DNA of 5,530 nt, from NCBI GenBank assembly GCA_023386855.1, contig JAEWIW010000418.1, positions 1 through 5,530 of the forward strand, read 5' to 3'. The stretch comes from Bacteroidota bacterium (lineage in GTDB: Bacteria; Bacteroidota; Bacteroidia; Chitinophagales; Chitinophagaceae). A model generated the notes under the pieces. It did not search any database. It was not told the origin of the DNA and saw nothing but the letters and a program-made list of their open reading frames with translations. Shown piece after piece: positions 1 through 4,862 of the stretch. Numbering within the stretch: position 1 is the first letter of the stretch; each line of letters opens with the position of its first letter. Made by a program: the position numbers and the translations under genes.

Positions 1-206
1 TCATGGGGATGGATCTGGCAATGCACATCTGATGTTTGAAGAAGGGTCACCATTTGTCGGCCTTTCCCGGTTTTAAGCGGTTTAAAGGCGGGTTGCTGGC
101 GGTCTTCATTGGGCATATTCATTGCCGACAGGGGATTAAGCGAAAATCCCAGGCTGGCCAGGGTCGAATACTGCAGGAAATTCCTGCGTGAAGCACTGTG
201 GTTCAT
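1..206 (-). CDS. Tat-exported metallophosphatase, 5'-nucleotidase/SoxB superfamily (N-terminal fragment)
   Basis: Only the first 68 codons are in the window; the gene runs off base 1. The start is the ATG at 204-206. Residues 6-28 form a Tat-type signal: SRRNFLQ followed by a short hydrophobic stretch, so export in folded form is likely. The mature part begins with TLLQTSDVHCQIHPH (residues 54-68). This matches the first metal-binding strand of calcineurin-like 5'-nucleotidases, with D60 and H62 as the DxH metal ligands. SoxB, the periplasmic thiosulfohydrolase, belongs to the same superfamily and often carries a Tat signal. It lies 55 bp downstream of the TsdA-like gene on the same strand with no promoter seen between, so co-transcription is likely. 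The sulfur context makes a SoxB-like role attractive, but an ordinary nucleotidase or UDP-sugar hydrolase fits this fragment equally well. The superfamily is fairly sure; the substrate is open. Confidence 0.75.
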   Translation of the reverse strand, partial: MNHSASRRNFLQYSTLASLGFSLNPLSAMNMPNEDRQQPAFKPLKTGKGRQMVTLLQTSDVHCQIHPH

Positions 207-261
207 GGCTGATGATTCGGGTTGATGATGAATAAGGTTGCGGTATCGGTATGAACGCTGT

Positions 262-1248
262 TTACTTACTGGTTTTGTTTTTTATTTCCTGGAAGGGACC
301 ATACTTATGCTGTTGTTCATTGTAGCCATCAGCGTATGGACCGAATGGCTCGTCGAAAGATTTTTTAGAAATGTCTTTCCAGTCGCCCGACTGATCTTTA
401 TGTGGACGTGTTTGTGAATTCACAAAGGCTGCAACATCCCATGCCTGTTCATCCGAAAGAACTGCATTGGCATGTGTTGCCTGGTTGAAAGGCATATTGC
501 TTTTTACGAAGGAAGAAAACTTTGAGATCCTGAATAACCCTGCACCATCATTATAGCTGTGCGGACCCCATAATGGAGGATAAATATATCCTTTACCATC
601 AGGGTTTGGAATGCCTGCACCATCCTGGCCATGGCAGGATTGACATGAACTGGTATATACGATCCTTCCTTTTGCGGTATCGGCTGCACGATCCATAAAT
701 GGTAGCGTGGGAAGACCGGAACTGTAGGGTTGTTTGCCTTTAGGCACATCCTTTCCAAGCCAACTGAAGTATGCACGCATTGCCTGCATCTCGTTGCTGT
801 TACTATCGGGATGAGTGCCGTTCAGGCTTCTTTCAAAACAGTCGTTAATTCTTTTGGTAACAGTTTCAACGCTATTGCTCCTGGCCCTGAATTTAGGATA
901 GGTAGCATTCACTGCGCTGAAGTTATTACCCCATTGCCTTGTACCGGCATCGAGATGGCAGTTCTGGCAATTCATGCCATTCGATATTTTCTTTACGGAA
1001 CCATTTGGTCCAAAATAGGCAGCGGTATTCCGGATCAGGTCTTCACCATAGAGTACCATTTCTCTTTCTTTCCCGGTAAGCTGCTGGTCAAGATCAAGGC
1101 TTGGAGCTACCCATGCTGAATCAGCAGGGGGTGCGGATGAAATAAGGGGTTGCCTGGAAGAAGGACCGATCAGTTCATGAATGATCACGCCAACGACTCC
1201 CAGGGAAAGCAGGATAACGAACCAGTTTGAGCGGATAGCCCTTTGCAT
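262..1248 (-). CDS. tsdA: TsdA-like diheme cytochrome c (thiosulfate dehydrogenase / tetrathionate reductase family)
   Basis: A 328-residue protein likely to interconvert thiosulfate and tetrathionate in the periplasm. Residues 8-28 are one hydrophobic segment (uncleaved anchor or signal); no lipobox cysteine is seen. Two heme c motifs are present: CQNCH at 94-98 and CQSCH at 202-206. The first domain carries RINDCFERSLNG around C137. In TsdA the equivalent cysteine is the unusual axial thiolate ligand of heme 1, which separates TsdA from ordinary diheme cytochromes. The second domain has PPLWG at 224-228 and SNMPF at 250-254. N251-M252 fits the distal-ligand region of heme 2, and the Asn-Met pair resembles Campylobacter TsdA rather than the Lys-Met of Allochromatium (family knowledge from memory). 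A charged tail (282-328) with EPFGPYADG follows. It is the first gene of its unit, with a GTGA-N6-TCAC operator 55 nt upstream. There is no clear Shine-Dalgarno. No tsdB partner is seen. The family call is strong; the preferred direction of catalysis is unknown. Confidence 0.87.
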   Translation of the reverse strand: MQRAIRSNWFVILLSLGVVGVIIHELIGPSSRQPLISSAPPADSAWVAPSLDLDQQLTGKEREMVLYGEDLIRNTAAYFGPNGSVKKISNGMNCQNCHLDAGTRQWGNNFSAVNATYPKFRARSNSVETVTKRINDCFERSLNGTHPDSNSNEMQAMRAYFSWLGKDVPKGKQPYSSGLPTLPFMDRAADTAKGRIVYTSSCQSCHGQDGAGIPNPDGKGYIYPPLWGPHSYNDGAGLFRISKFSSFVKSNMPFNQATHANAVLSDEQAWDVAAFVNSQTRPHKDQSGDWKDISKKSFDEPFGPYADGYNEQQHKYGPFQEIKNKTSK

Positions 1249-1273
1249 GTAAAATGTTTTAAGTGTTTACATT

Positions 1274-1281
1274 TAAAATTA
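1274..1281 (-). promoter_or_regulatory. Putative -7 element for the tsdA unit
   Basis: Read on the minus strand, the octamer is TAATTTTA, one base off the Bacteroidota -7 consensus TAnnTTTG. It begins 22 nt after the end of the palindromic operator at 1303-1318. If the operator is centred at -41.5, transcription would start near 1269, leaving about 20 nt of leader. AT-rich octamers are common, so the shared spacing at the other two promoters is the main support. Confidence 0.42.
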
Positions 1282-1302
1282 ACCATCCTGCTCCTGCAAA
1301 GG

Positions 1303-1318
1303 AGTGACTATTGTCACA
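1303..1318 (-). promoter_or_regulatory. CRP/FNR-type operator upstream of tsdA
   Basis: The minus strand reads TGTGACAATAGTCACT. This is a GTGA-N6-TCAC palindrome; the symmetry extends inward to GTGAC-N4-GTCAC. It matches the general form of CRP-family sites (TGTGA-N6-TCACA). It ends 55 nt before the tsdA start codon, a position suited to activation. Near-identical sites precede the CstB-like gene (3741-3756) and tauE (4753-4768). The regulator is not encoded here; a Crp/Fnr-superfamily protein is the inferred ligand. Confidence 0.7.
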
Positions 1319-1359
1319 CCCCGTGGCACGCCCCCGTGCCACGCCCCCGTGCCACGGGG
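1319..1359. repeat. Triple GC-rich palindrome, hairpin-forming, between the dsrE-like gene and the tsdA promoter
   Basis: Three copies of CGTG-S-CACG lie at 13-nt pitch: CGTGGCACG (1322-1330), CGTGCCACG (1335-1343) and CGTGCCACG (1348-1356), separated by CCCC. The outermost arms, CCCCGTGGCACG (1319-1330) and CGTGCCACGGGG (1348-1359), are perfect 12-bp reverse complements around a 17-nt loop. An alternative 9-bp stem with a CCCC loop joins copies 1 and 2. The block starts directly after the stop codon of the dsrE-like gene and abuts the tsdA operator. It may end or stabilise the upstream transcript, but there is no following U-tract on the minus strand. A REP-like dispersed repeat is the other reading. 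Confidence 0.75.
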
Positions 1360-1821
1360 TCAAAAACCGGCCTTCAGAAAACTCCATCCCTGCTCCTGTT
1401 TCAGCACCAGTTCCACTACCCCGCTGGGTACGAAACCGACACCTCCCAGTACCTGGTCTTCCGAAATATGATTATGCTTCATGGTATTCCTGCACAGCAC
1501 GAATTTTACCTCCTGCTTCATCATGGCCGCTATTTCATTGGGAAAGTTCGACTTCTCCTTTAAAACAAAACCAAAGCCTTGTCCATGCACTACCATTTCA
1601 ACCTGTACACTATCGCCCCAGGTTTCCTTAAGAGCCCTGATATTATTTATTATGCCCCGTTGGCCTGCTGTATCAGAAGTACTCATCTGGACCACTACAC
1701 GATGAATGGAATTTTTAGCGCGGGCTTTTACATGGTTCGACTGGCTCATGGCCATCATTGAACTAAGCGCAAAAAAAATCGTCAAGATGATTGACGACCT
1801 AAAAGAGAATTTACTTAACAT
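1360..1821 (-). CDS. Exported DsrE-family protein (sulfur-carrier type)
   Basis: A 153-residue protein. I chose the ATG at 1819-1821 because it begins a textbook signal peptide (MLSKFSFRSS, then a hydrophobic core to about residue 25, likely cut near MSQ-S) and lies 13 nt after the upstream stop. The longer in-frame start at 1899 would put a basic extension before the signal and overlap the previous gene. The mature part follows the DsrE/YchN fold pattern: HRVVVQMS at 40-47, a VEMVVHGQG strand at 74-82, VKFVLCRNTM at 105-114 with the single cysteine C110, and a C-terminal GVVELVLKQEQGW segment (134-146) typical of COG1416-type DsrE-like proteins. Family members bind or pass persulfide sulfur on a conserved cysteine. 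C110 is the candidate carrier, and export places it in the periplasm. It is the last gene of the unit. Function beyond the family is inferred. Confidence 0.82.
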   Translation of the reverse strand: MLSKFSFRSSIILTIFFALSSMMAMSQSNHVKARAKNSIHRVVVQMSTSDTAGQRGIINNIRALKETWGDSVQVEMVVHGQGFGFVLKEKSNFPNEIAAMMKQEVKFVLCRNTMKHNHISEDQVLGGVGFVPSGVVELVLKQEQGWSFLKAGF

Positions 1822-1834
1822 ACTTATGTTGGTT

Positions 1835-2053
1835 TTATGAAGATGACGTGCCCTGTTCCTGATTTTTCTTTTTAAATAATCCAAACAATAACATGCCAAG
1901 CACAGCGAAGTATATTGTACTTCTTACCGGGTTTGATGTTATTGCACAGTTTCCTGTAAGGCAACCTATATATTTCCAATAAAGGAAACCGCCGATGGCT
2001 CCAACGGCGGCTCCTATGATATGCAATTTATGATCGGTTATCCACTTCTTCAT
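1835..2053 (-). CDS. Small DUF6132-like membrane protein with Cys-x4-Cys
   Basis: A 72-residue protein with two predicted membrane helices, about residues 11-29 and 45-60, and a lysine-rich, polar C-terminal tail. The connecting loop holds GCLTGNCAITSNP (30-42) with C31 and C36. This GCxxGxCxITS pattern is one I associate with small Bacteroidota proteins annotated as DUF6132; no reaction is established. The start at 2053 lies 26 nt inside the end of the preceding gene and no later in-frame Met would leave both helices intact, so translational coupling is likely. The two cysteines sit at one membrane face between the helices, which would suit thiol, persulfide or metal binding (inference). Its place in a persulfide dioxygenase operon points to sulfur. 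Confidence 0.75.
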   Translation of the reverse strand: MKKWITDHKLHIIGAAVGAIGGFLYWKYIGCLTGNCAITSNPVRSTIYFAVLGMLLFGLFKKKNQEQGTSSS

Positions 2054-2264
2054 ACACTACTTCTGATTCCTTTTTTGAAACATTCCTGGTATTTACTGCA
2101 CATCCATTCACACCACAACATCCTATATTGGCGATGGCCATGAAGGACAGAAATGCGCCTGCGAGGCCGAACAGCCAGTCGGCAGTTACAATCCCCTGGC
2201 CAACTATAACCAATCCGAGTACCAGTCTTAATATCCTTACAAAATTCCAGTTTCTTAAATTCAT
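2028..2264 (-). CDS. Small YgaP-like (DUF2892-type) membrane protein with CC-x4-C
   Basis: A 78-residue protein. It has two hydrophobic segments, about residues 11-27 and 30-47, with the phrase LRLVLGLVIVGQGIVTADW typical of the YgaP/DUF2892 inner-membrane domain. It ends in a cysteine cluster, NIGCCGVNGC (46-55: C49, C50, C55), and an acidic soluble tail. In E. coli YgaP this kind of domain is fused to a rhodanese. Here it is a separate gene starting 6 nt after the rhodanese-containing CstB-like gene, so the two products may work as a pair at the membrane. The three cysteines are candidates for sulfane-sulfur or metal binding. Family assignment is from pattern memory; the role is inferred. 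Confidence 0.75.
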   Translation of the reverse strand: MNLRNWNFVRILRLVLGLVIVGQGIVTADWLFGLAGAFLSFMAIANIGCCGVNGCAVNTRNVSKKESEVVYEEVDNRS

Positions 2265-2270
2265 TATGGT

Positions 2271-3692
2271 TTATGCTTTATTTAATGTAGTTGGACAAAC
2301 ATAATCCGTCACCGGTATCCTGCCCGATTCCTTAATGGCTTTGAATCCTCCTTTCACATCCACAAGATTATTCAATCCTCTTGCCCTGAAAATGGAATTG
2401 AAGATCATGGACCGATATCCACCTGCGCAATGAACATAATAAGTTTCATCGGGCTTGATATCACCGAGATGATCATTCACATCATCAAGCGGAAGATTGA
2501 TAGCATCATTAATATGCTCACTGATGTATTCAGATCTTTTTCGCACATCGATCACATTCACTTTGCCTTTGTTCATCTGCTCGGCGAGTTCATCAGCAGA
2601 AATGGATTTAATAGCATCCAGTTCCTTACCTGCGGCCTTCCAGGTTTCAATACCTCCTTTCAAATAACCGATGGTAAAATCATATCCTACACGTGCAAGC
2701 CTTGTGATCACTTCTTCTTCGCGACCTGGATCTGTAACCAGTAATATTTCCTGTTTGATATCAGGGATCAATGCACCAACCCAGGGAGCAAAGCTTCCGT
2801 CAATCCCGATGTTAATGGAATTGGGAATAAACCCTTTTGCAAATACCTGGGGATCCCTTGTATCGAGGATCAATGCGCTGGTTTCATTGGCAGCGGTTTC
2901 AAAGCCTTCGGCTGAAAGCGCATGCTGTCCACGCTTTAACACTTCTTCGATGCTTTCATATCCCTGTTTGTTTAACATAACATTCAGCGGGAAATATCCC
3001 GGGGGAGTACTAAGCCCTTCGGTTACTTCTTTTACAAATTCCGCTTCGGTCATATTCGCACGCAATGCATAATTGGTCTGCTTCTGGTGACCAAGCGTAT
3101 CGGTTGTTTCCTTGCTCATGTTCTTTCCACATGCGCTACCTGCACCATGTGCGGGGTAAACAATGATATCATCAGCAAGTGGCATGATCTTATCGCGAAG
3201 TGAATGATACAGCGTTGCAGCAAGTTCTTCCTTGGTCATATGAGCTGCCTTCTGTGCAAGATCAGGCCTGCCCACATCACCAATGAAAAGTGTATCACCA
3301 GAGAATAGTCCCACATCTTTTCCTTCTTCATTCCTCAACAGGAAGCATGCGCTTTCCATGGTATGGCCAGGTGTATGCAATACTTTAAAACTTACTTTGC
3401 CCACTTTAAATTCTTCACCATCTTTCGCGATATGCGCATCAAACAAAGGTTTGGCGGTAGGACCATAAACAATCGGCGCACCTGTTCTTTTAGACAGATC
3501 AATATGACCTGAAACGAAGTCGGCATGAAAGTGTGTTTCAAAAACATACTTGATCTTTGCACCATCTTTCTGTGCTTTCTGTAGATAAGGTTCAACTTCC
3601 CGCAAAGGATCGATCACTACAGCTTCACCTTCGCTTTCGATATAATATGCGCCCTGCGCAAGGCATCCGGTATAAATTTGTTCAATCTTCAT
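2271..3692 (-). CDS. CstB-like persulfide dioxygenase-rhodanese fusion
   Basis: A 473-residue cytoplasmic enzyme without a signal peptide. Residues 1-235 are a metallo-beta-lactamase domain of the ETHE1/Blh type: THFHADF (53-59), TPGH (107-110), SGDTLFIGDVGRPD (131-144) and PAHGAGSACGK (180-190). H54, H110 and D133 are the expected 2-His-1-Asp ligands of the single iron that oxidises persulfide. The final His of the usual HxHxDH is Phe59, as is common in this clade. Residues about 262-355 form a rhodanese-like domain with TDPGREEE (320-327) where the cysteine loop should be, so it is a pseudo-rhodanese. Residues about 362-462 form an active rhodanese domain with HCAGGYRS (421-428), catalytic C422. 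This three-part order is that of Staphylococcus CstB, which converts persulfides (with sulfite) to thiosulfate. C10 and C188 may match other cysteines of that family (from memory). It is the first gene of its unit, with the operator 49 nt upstream. Confidence 0.9.
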   Translation of the reverse strand: MKIEQIYTGCLAQGAYYIESEGEAVVIDPLREVEPYLQKAQKDGAKIKYVFETHFHADFVSGHIDLSKRTGAPIVYGPTAKPLFDAHIAKDGEEFKVGKVSFKVLHTPGHTMESACFLLRNEEGKDVGLFSGDTLFIGDVGRPDLAQKAAHMTKEELAATLYHSLRDKIMPLADDIIVYPAHGAGSACGKNMSKETTDTLGHQKQTNYALRANMTEAEFVKEVTEGLSTPPGYFPLNVMLNKQGYESIEEVLKRGQHALSAEGFETAANETSALILDTRDPQVFAKGFIPNSINIGIDGSFAPWVGALIPDIKQEILLVTDPGREEEVITRLARVGYDFTIGYLKGGIETWKAAGKELDAIKSISADELAEQMNKGKVNVIDVRKRSEYISEHINDAINLPLDDVNDHLGDIKPDETYYVHCAGGYRSMIFNSIFRARGLNNLVDVKGGFKAIKESGRIPVTDYVCPTTLNKA

Positions 3693-3711
3693 TGGTCAGT
3701 GTTTAAGTTTA

Positions 3712-3719
3712 TAAAGGTG
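3712..3719 (-). promoter_or_regulatory. Putative -7 element for the cstB-like unit
   Basis: The minus strand reads CACCTTTA, a weak match to TAnnTTTG that keeps the second A and the TTT. It is called only because its TTT lies at exactly the same distance (26 nt) from the operator edge as at the tsdA and tauE promoters. Activator dependence would explain a poor box. The predicted start is near 3707, giving a short leader of about 14 nt. Confidence 0.32.
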
Positions 3720-3740
3720 TATAATGTTTTTAATTTGAAT

Positions 3741-3756
3741 AGTGACAGTTGTCACA
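3741..3756 (-). promoter_or_regulatory. CRP/FNR-type operator upstream of the cstB-like gene
   Basis: The minus strand reads TGTGACAACTGTCACT, a GTGAC-N4-GTCAC palindrome matching the tsdA operator at all but two spacer positions. It ends 49 nt before the start codon and lies only 4 nt beyond the tauE stop codon. The cstB-like unit therefore appears to have its own promoter instead of relying only on read-through from tauE. Confidence 0.72.
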
Positions 3757-3760
3757 CCAC

Positions 3761-4708
3761 TTAATGGCCGCCACCCGGGAAAAATATTTCCTTGATAATA
3801 ATATAAACGCCCATTACCAGTACGAACCATCCGAAACCTTTTTTCAATTTCTCGGAAGATACTTTTTTTGTCATCCAGTTCCCAACCACGATACCCACAA
3901 TGGCAATGGCGGTAACACTAAGCAGCAGCTTCCAGTCCATCGTATAATTTGACAGGTCGCCCGTGAAACCGATCAATGACTTGGCTGCAATGATAAGCAA
4001 AGAAGTGCCCACGGCCTGTTTCATGGGAAGCTTGCTCAGTAATACCAGGGCAGGAATGATAAGGAAACCACCTCCAGCACCAACGAGTCCGGTTAATATT
4101 CCCACTACAATTCCTTCAATCAGGATCAGCGGGTAATTGAATTTCTGCTCCTGGATGATTTCCTTTTCAAGGATCAGTGTTGGAGTGGCCGTATCTGCAA
4201 CAACAACATTTGAAGCTGAAAGGTCAGATGAAGCACTTACCATCAGCAGTTCTTCTTCACGGTTATCATTCCCGTTAAAAGGAAGAAGATCATCATTTAT
4301 TTTTTCCTCTTCCGATTTGTCACGGATCATGGACACCGATGCAAATACCATCAATACGGCAAAGAGCAGCATCATCAGGATAGCCTTGGTAACAGCGAAA
4401 TCGCCGACATGAAAAACAACATCCGGTATCAGGGGGACGATAAATTTACGCGTGGCAAAAACCGCTCCAATGGCCGGCAAGCCAAAGATGAAGGCAGTTC
4501 TGAGGTTGATCAGTCCCTGCCTGTATTTTGGAAGGGCACCAACAAGGCTGGTTGATCCAACAATAAAAAGCGAATACGCTGTTGCCAGAACGGGGTTGAT
4601 ACCAAACAGGTACACAAGCACCGGAACAGTTAGAATGGAACCACCGCCACCAATCAATCCCAGCGATATGCCGATCACCAGCGATGCGATATAACCAATT
4701 ATTTCCAT
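3761..4708 (-). CDS. tauE: TauE/SafE-family (TSUP) sulfur-anion transporter
   Basis: A 315-residue inner-membrane protein of the TauE/SafE family, whose members move sulfite, sulfoacetate, thiosulfate or related anions. It has the family's two-fold repeat: the first half opens with GLIGGGGSILTVPVL (17-31) and the second with GLVGAGGGFLIIPAL (207-221). About eight hydrophobic segments are seen, near residues 3-20, 25-50, 71-95, 107-127, 191-209, 211-225, 233-248 and 261-280, with a last one at 292-309. A hydrophilic loop of about 60 residues (129-188), acidic and Ser-rich, splits the halves, making the protein somewhat longer than the usual 250-270. It has no cysteine. The ATG at 4706-4708 is the first Met before the first helix. 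An operator lies 45 nt upstream. The context (persulfide dioxygenase downstream, as in cst and bigR loci) suggests export of sulfite or thiosulfate; the substrate and direction are inferred. Confidence 0.87.
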   Translation of the reverse strand: MEIIGYIASLVIGISLGLIGGGGSILTVPVLVYLFGINPVLATAYSLFIVGSTSLVGALPKYRQGLINLRTAFIFGLPAIGAVFATRKFIVPLIPDVVFHVGDFAVTKAILMMLLFAVLMVFASVSMIRDKSEEEKINDDLLPFNGNDNREEELLMVSASSDLSASNVVVADTATPTLILEKEIIQEQKFNYPLILIEGIVVGILTGLVGAGGGFLIIPALVLLSKLPMKQAVGTSLLIIAAKSLIGFTGDLSNYTMDWKLLLSVTAIAIVGIVVGNWMTKKVSSEKLKKGFGWFVLVMGVYIIIKEIFFPGGGH

Positions 4709-4723
4709 GTGATTAGTTTAATG

Positions 4724-4731
4724 CAAAAATT
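4724..4731 (-). promoter_or_regulatory. Putative -7 element for tauE
   Basis: The minus strand reads AATTTTTG, one base off TAnnTTTG. It starts 22 nt after the operator at 4753-4768, as at the tsdA promoter. With the operator centred at -41.5, transcription would start near 4719, about 10 nt before the ATG, so the leader would be very short and leave no room for a Shine-Dalgarno. Confidence 0.42.
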
Positions 4732-4752
4732 CGGTGATCCTGAAAATTATTG

Positions 4753-4768
4753 AGTGATTTATATCACG
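4753..4768 (-). promoter_or_regulatory. CRP/FNR-type operator upstream of tauE
   Basis: The minus strand reads CGTGATATAAATCACT: GTGA-N6-TCAC with inner symmetry GTGAT-N4-ATCAC. The arms differ by one base pair from the two other operators (T/A in place of C/G), yet it keeps the outer TCACT on the promoter side. It ends 45 nt before the tauE start. It is also 95 bp upstream of the divergent cysE start and could influence that gene too. Confidence 0.65.
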
Positions 4769-4814
4769 AACGATACAAAGACTATTTAATTTTAACTACA
4801 GGTAAACTGTTAGC

Positions 4815-4839
4815 TTACTTTTACCTGGTGTAAAAGTAA
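4815..4839. promoter_or_regulatory. Perfect inverted repeat upstream of cysE (operator or leader hairpin)
   Basis: TTACTTTTAC (4815-4824) and GTAAAAGTAA (4830-4839) are exact reverse complements separated by CTGGT. The element ends 23 nt before the GTG start of cysE. The left arm contains TACTTTTA (4816-4823), a one-mismatch fit to TAnnTTTG; if that is the -7 box, a protein bound here would block the promoter. A 9-nt direct repeat, GTAAACTGT, occurs at 4802-4810 and 4836-4844, flanking or overlapping the palindrome. A dimeric repressor is the favoured reading; an AT-rich RNA hairpin in the leader is the alternative. Confidence 0.55.
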
Positions 4840-4862
4840 ACTGTCATTCATAAATCATCAAC

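Noticed and set aside
730..1119. Plus-strand open frame of 129 codons inside the tsdA-like gene
   Set aside because: It lies wholly opposite a gene with two heme motifs and clear family signatures, and its translation shows no recognisable domain.
1252..1274. AAATGT / ACATTT inverted repeat in the tsdA leader
   Set aside because: Only 6 bp, very AT-rich, with an 11-nt gap; expected by chance in such sequence and not repeated at the other promoters.
1319..1359. Standard intrinsic terminator or a short CRISPR array
   Set aside because: The hairpin has no U-tract after it on the minus strand, so it is not a canonical terminator. The repeat units are 9 nt with 4-nt spacers, far too short for CRISPR.
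1243..1761. Several plus-strand open frames opposite the dsrE-like gene and the GC-rich repeat
   Set aside because: They overlap each other in different frames, run through the repeat and operator, and have no plausible protein features.
1822..1899. Longer N-terminus for the dsrE-like gene, starting at 1899
   Set aside because: It would add 26 residues, many basic, in front of a good signal peptide and overlap the preceding gene by 65 nt. The ATG at 1819-1821 gives a normal exported protein and 13-nt spacing.
2671..3072. Plus-strand open frame of 133 codons inside the cstB-like gene
   Set aside because: It is antisense to the rhodanese region and has no domain pattern.
4137..4694. Two plus-strand open frames opposite tauE
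   Set aside because: They mirror the codon pattern of the transporter on the other strand and have low-complexity Ser-rich translations.
4734..4738. Extra GTGAT half-site between the tauE operator and start codon
   Set aside because: There is no matching TCAC arm at six bases and no counterpart at the other two promoters.
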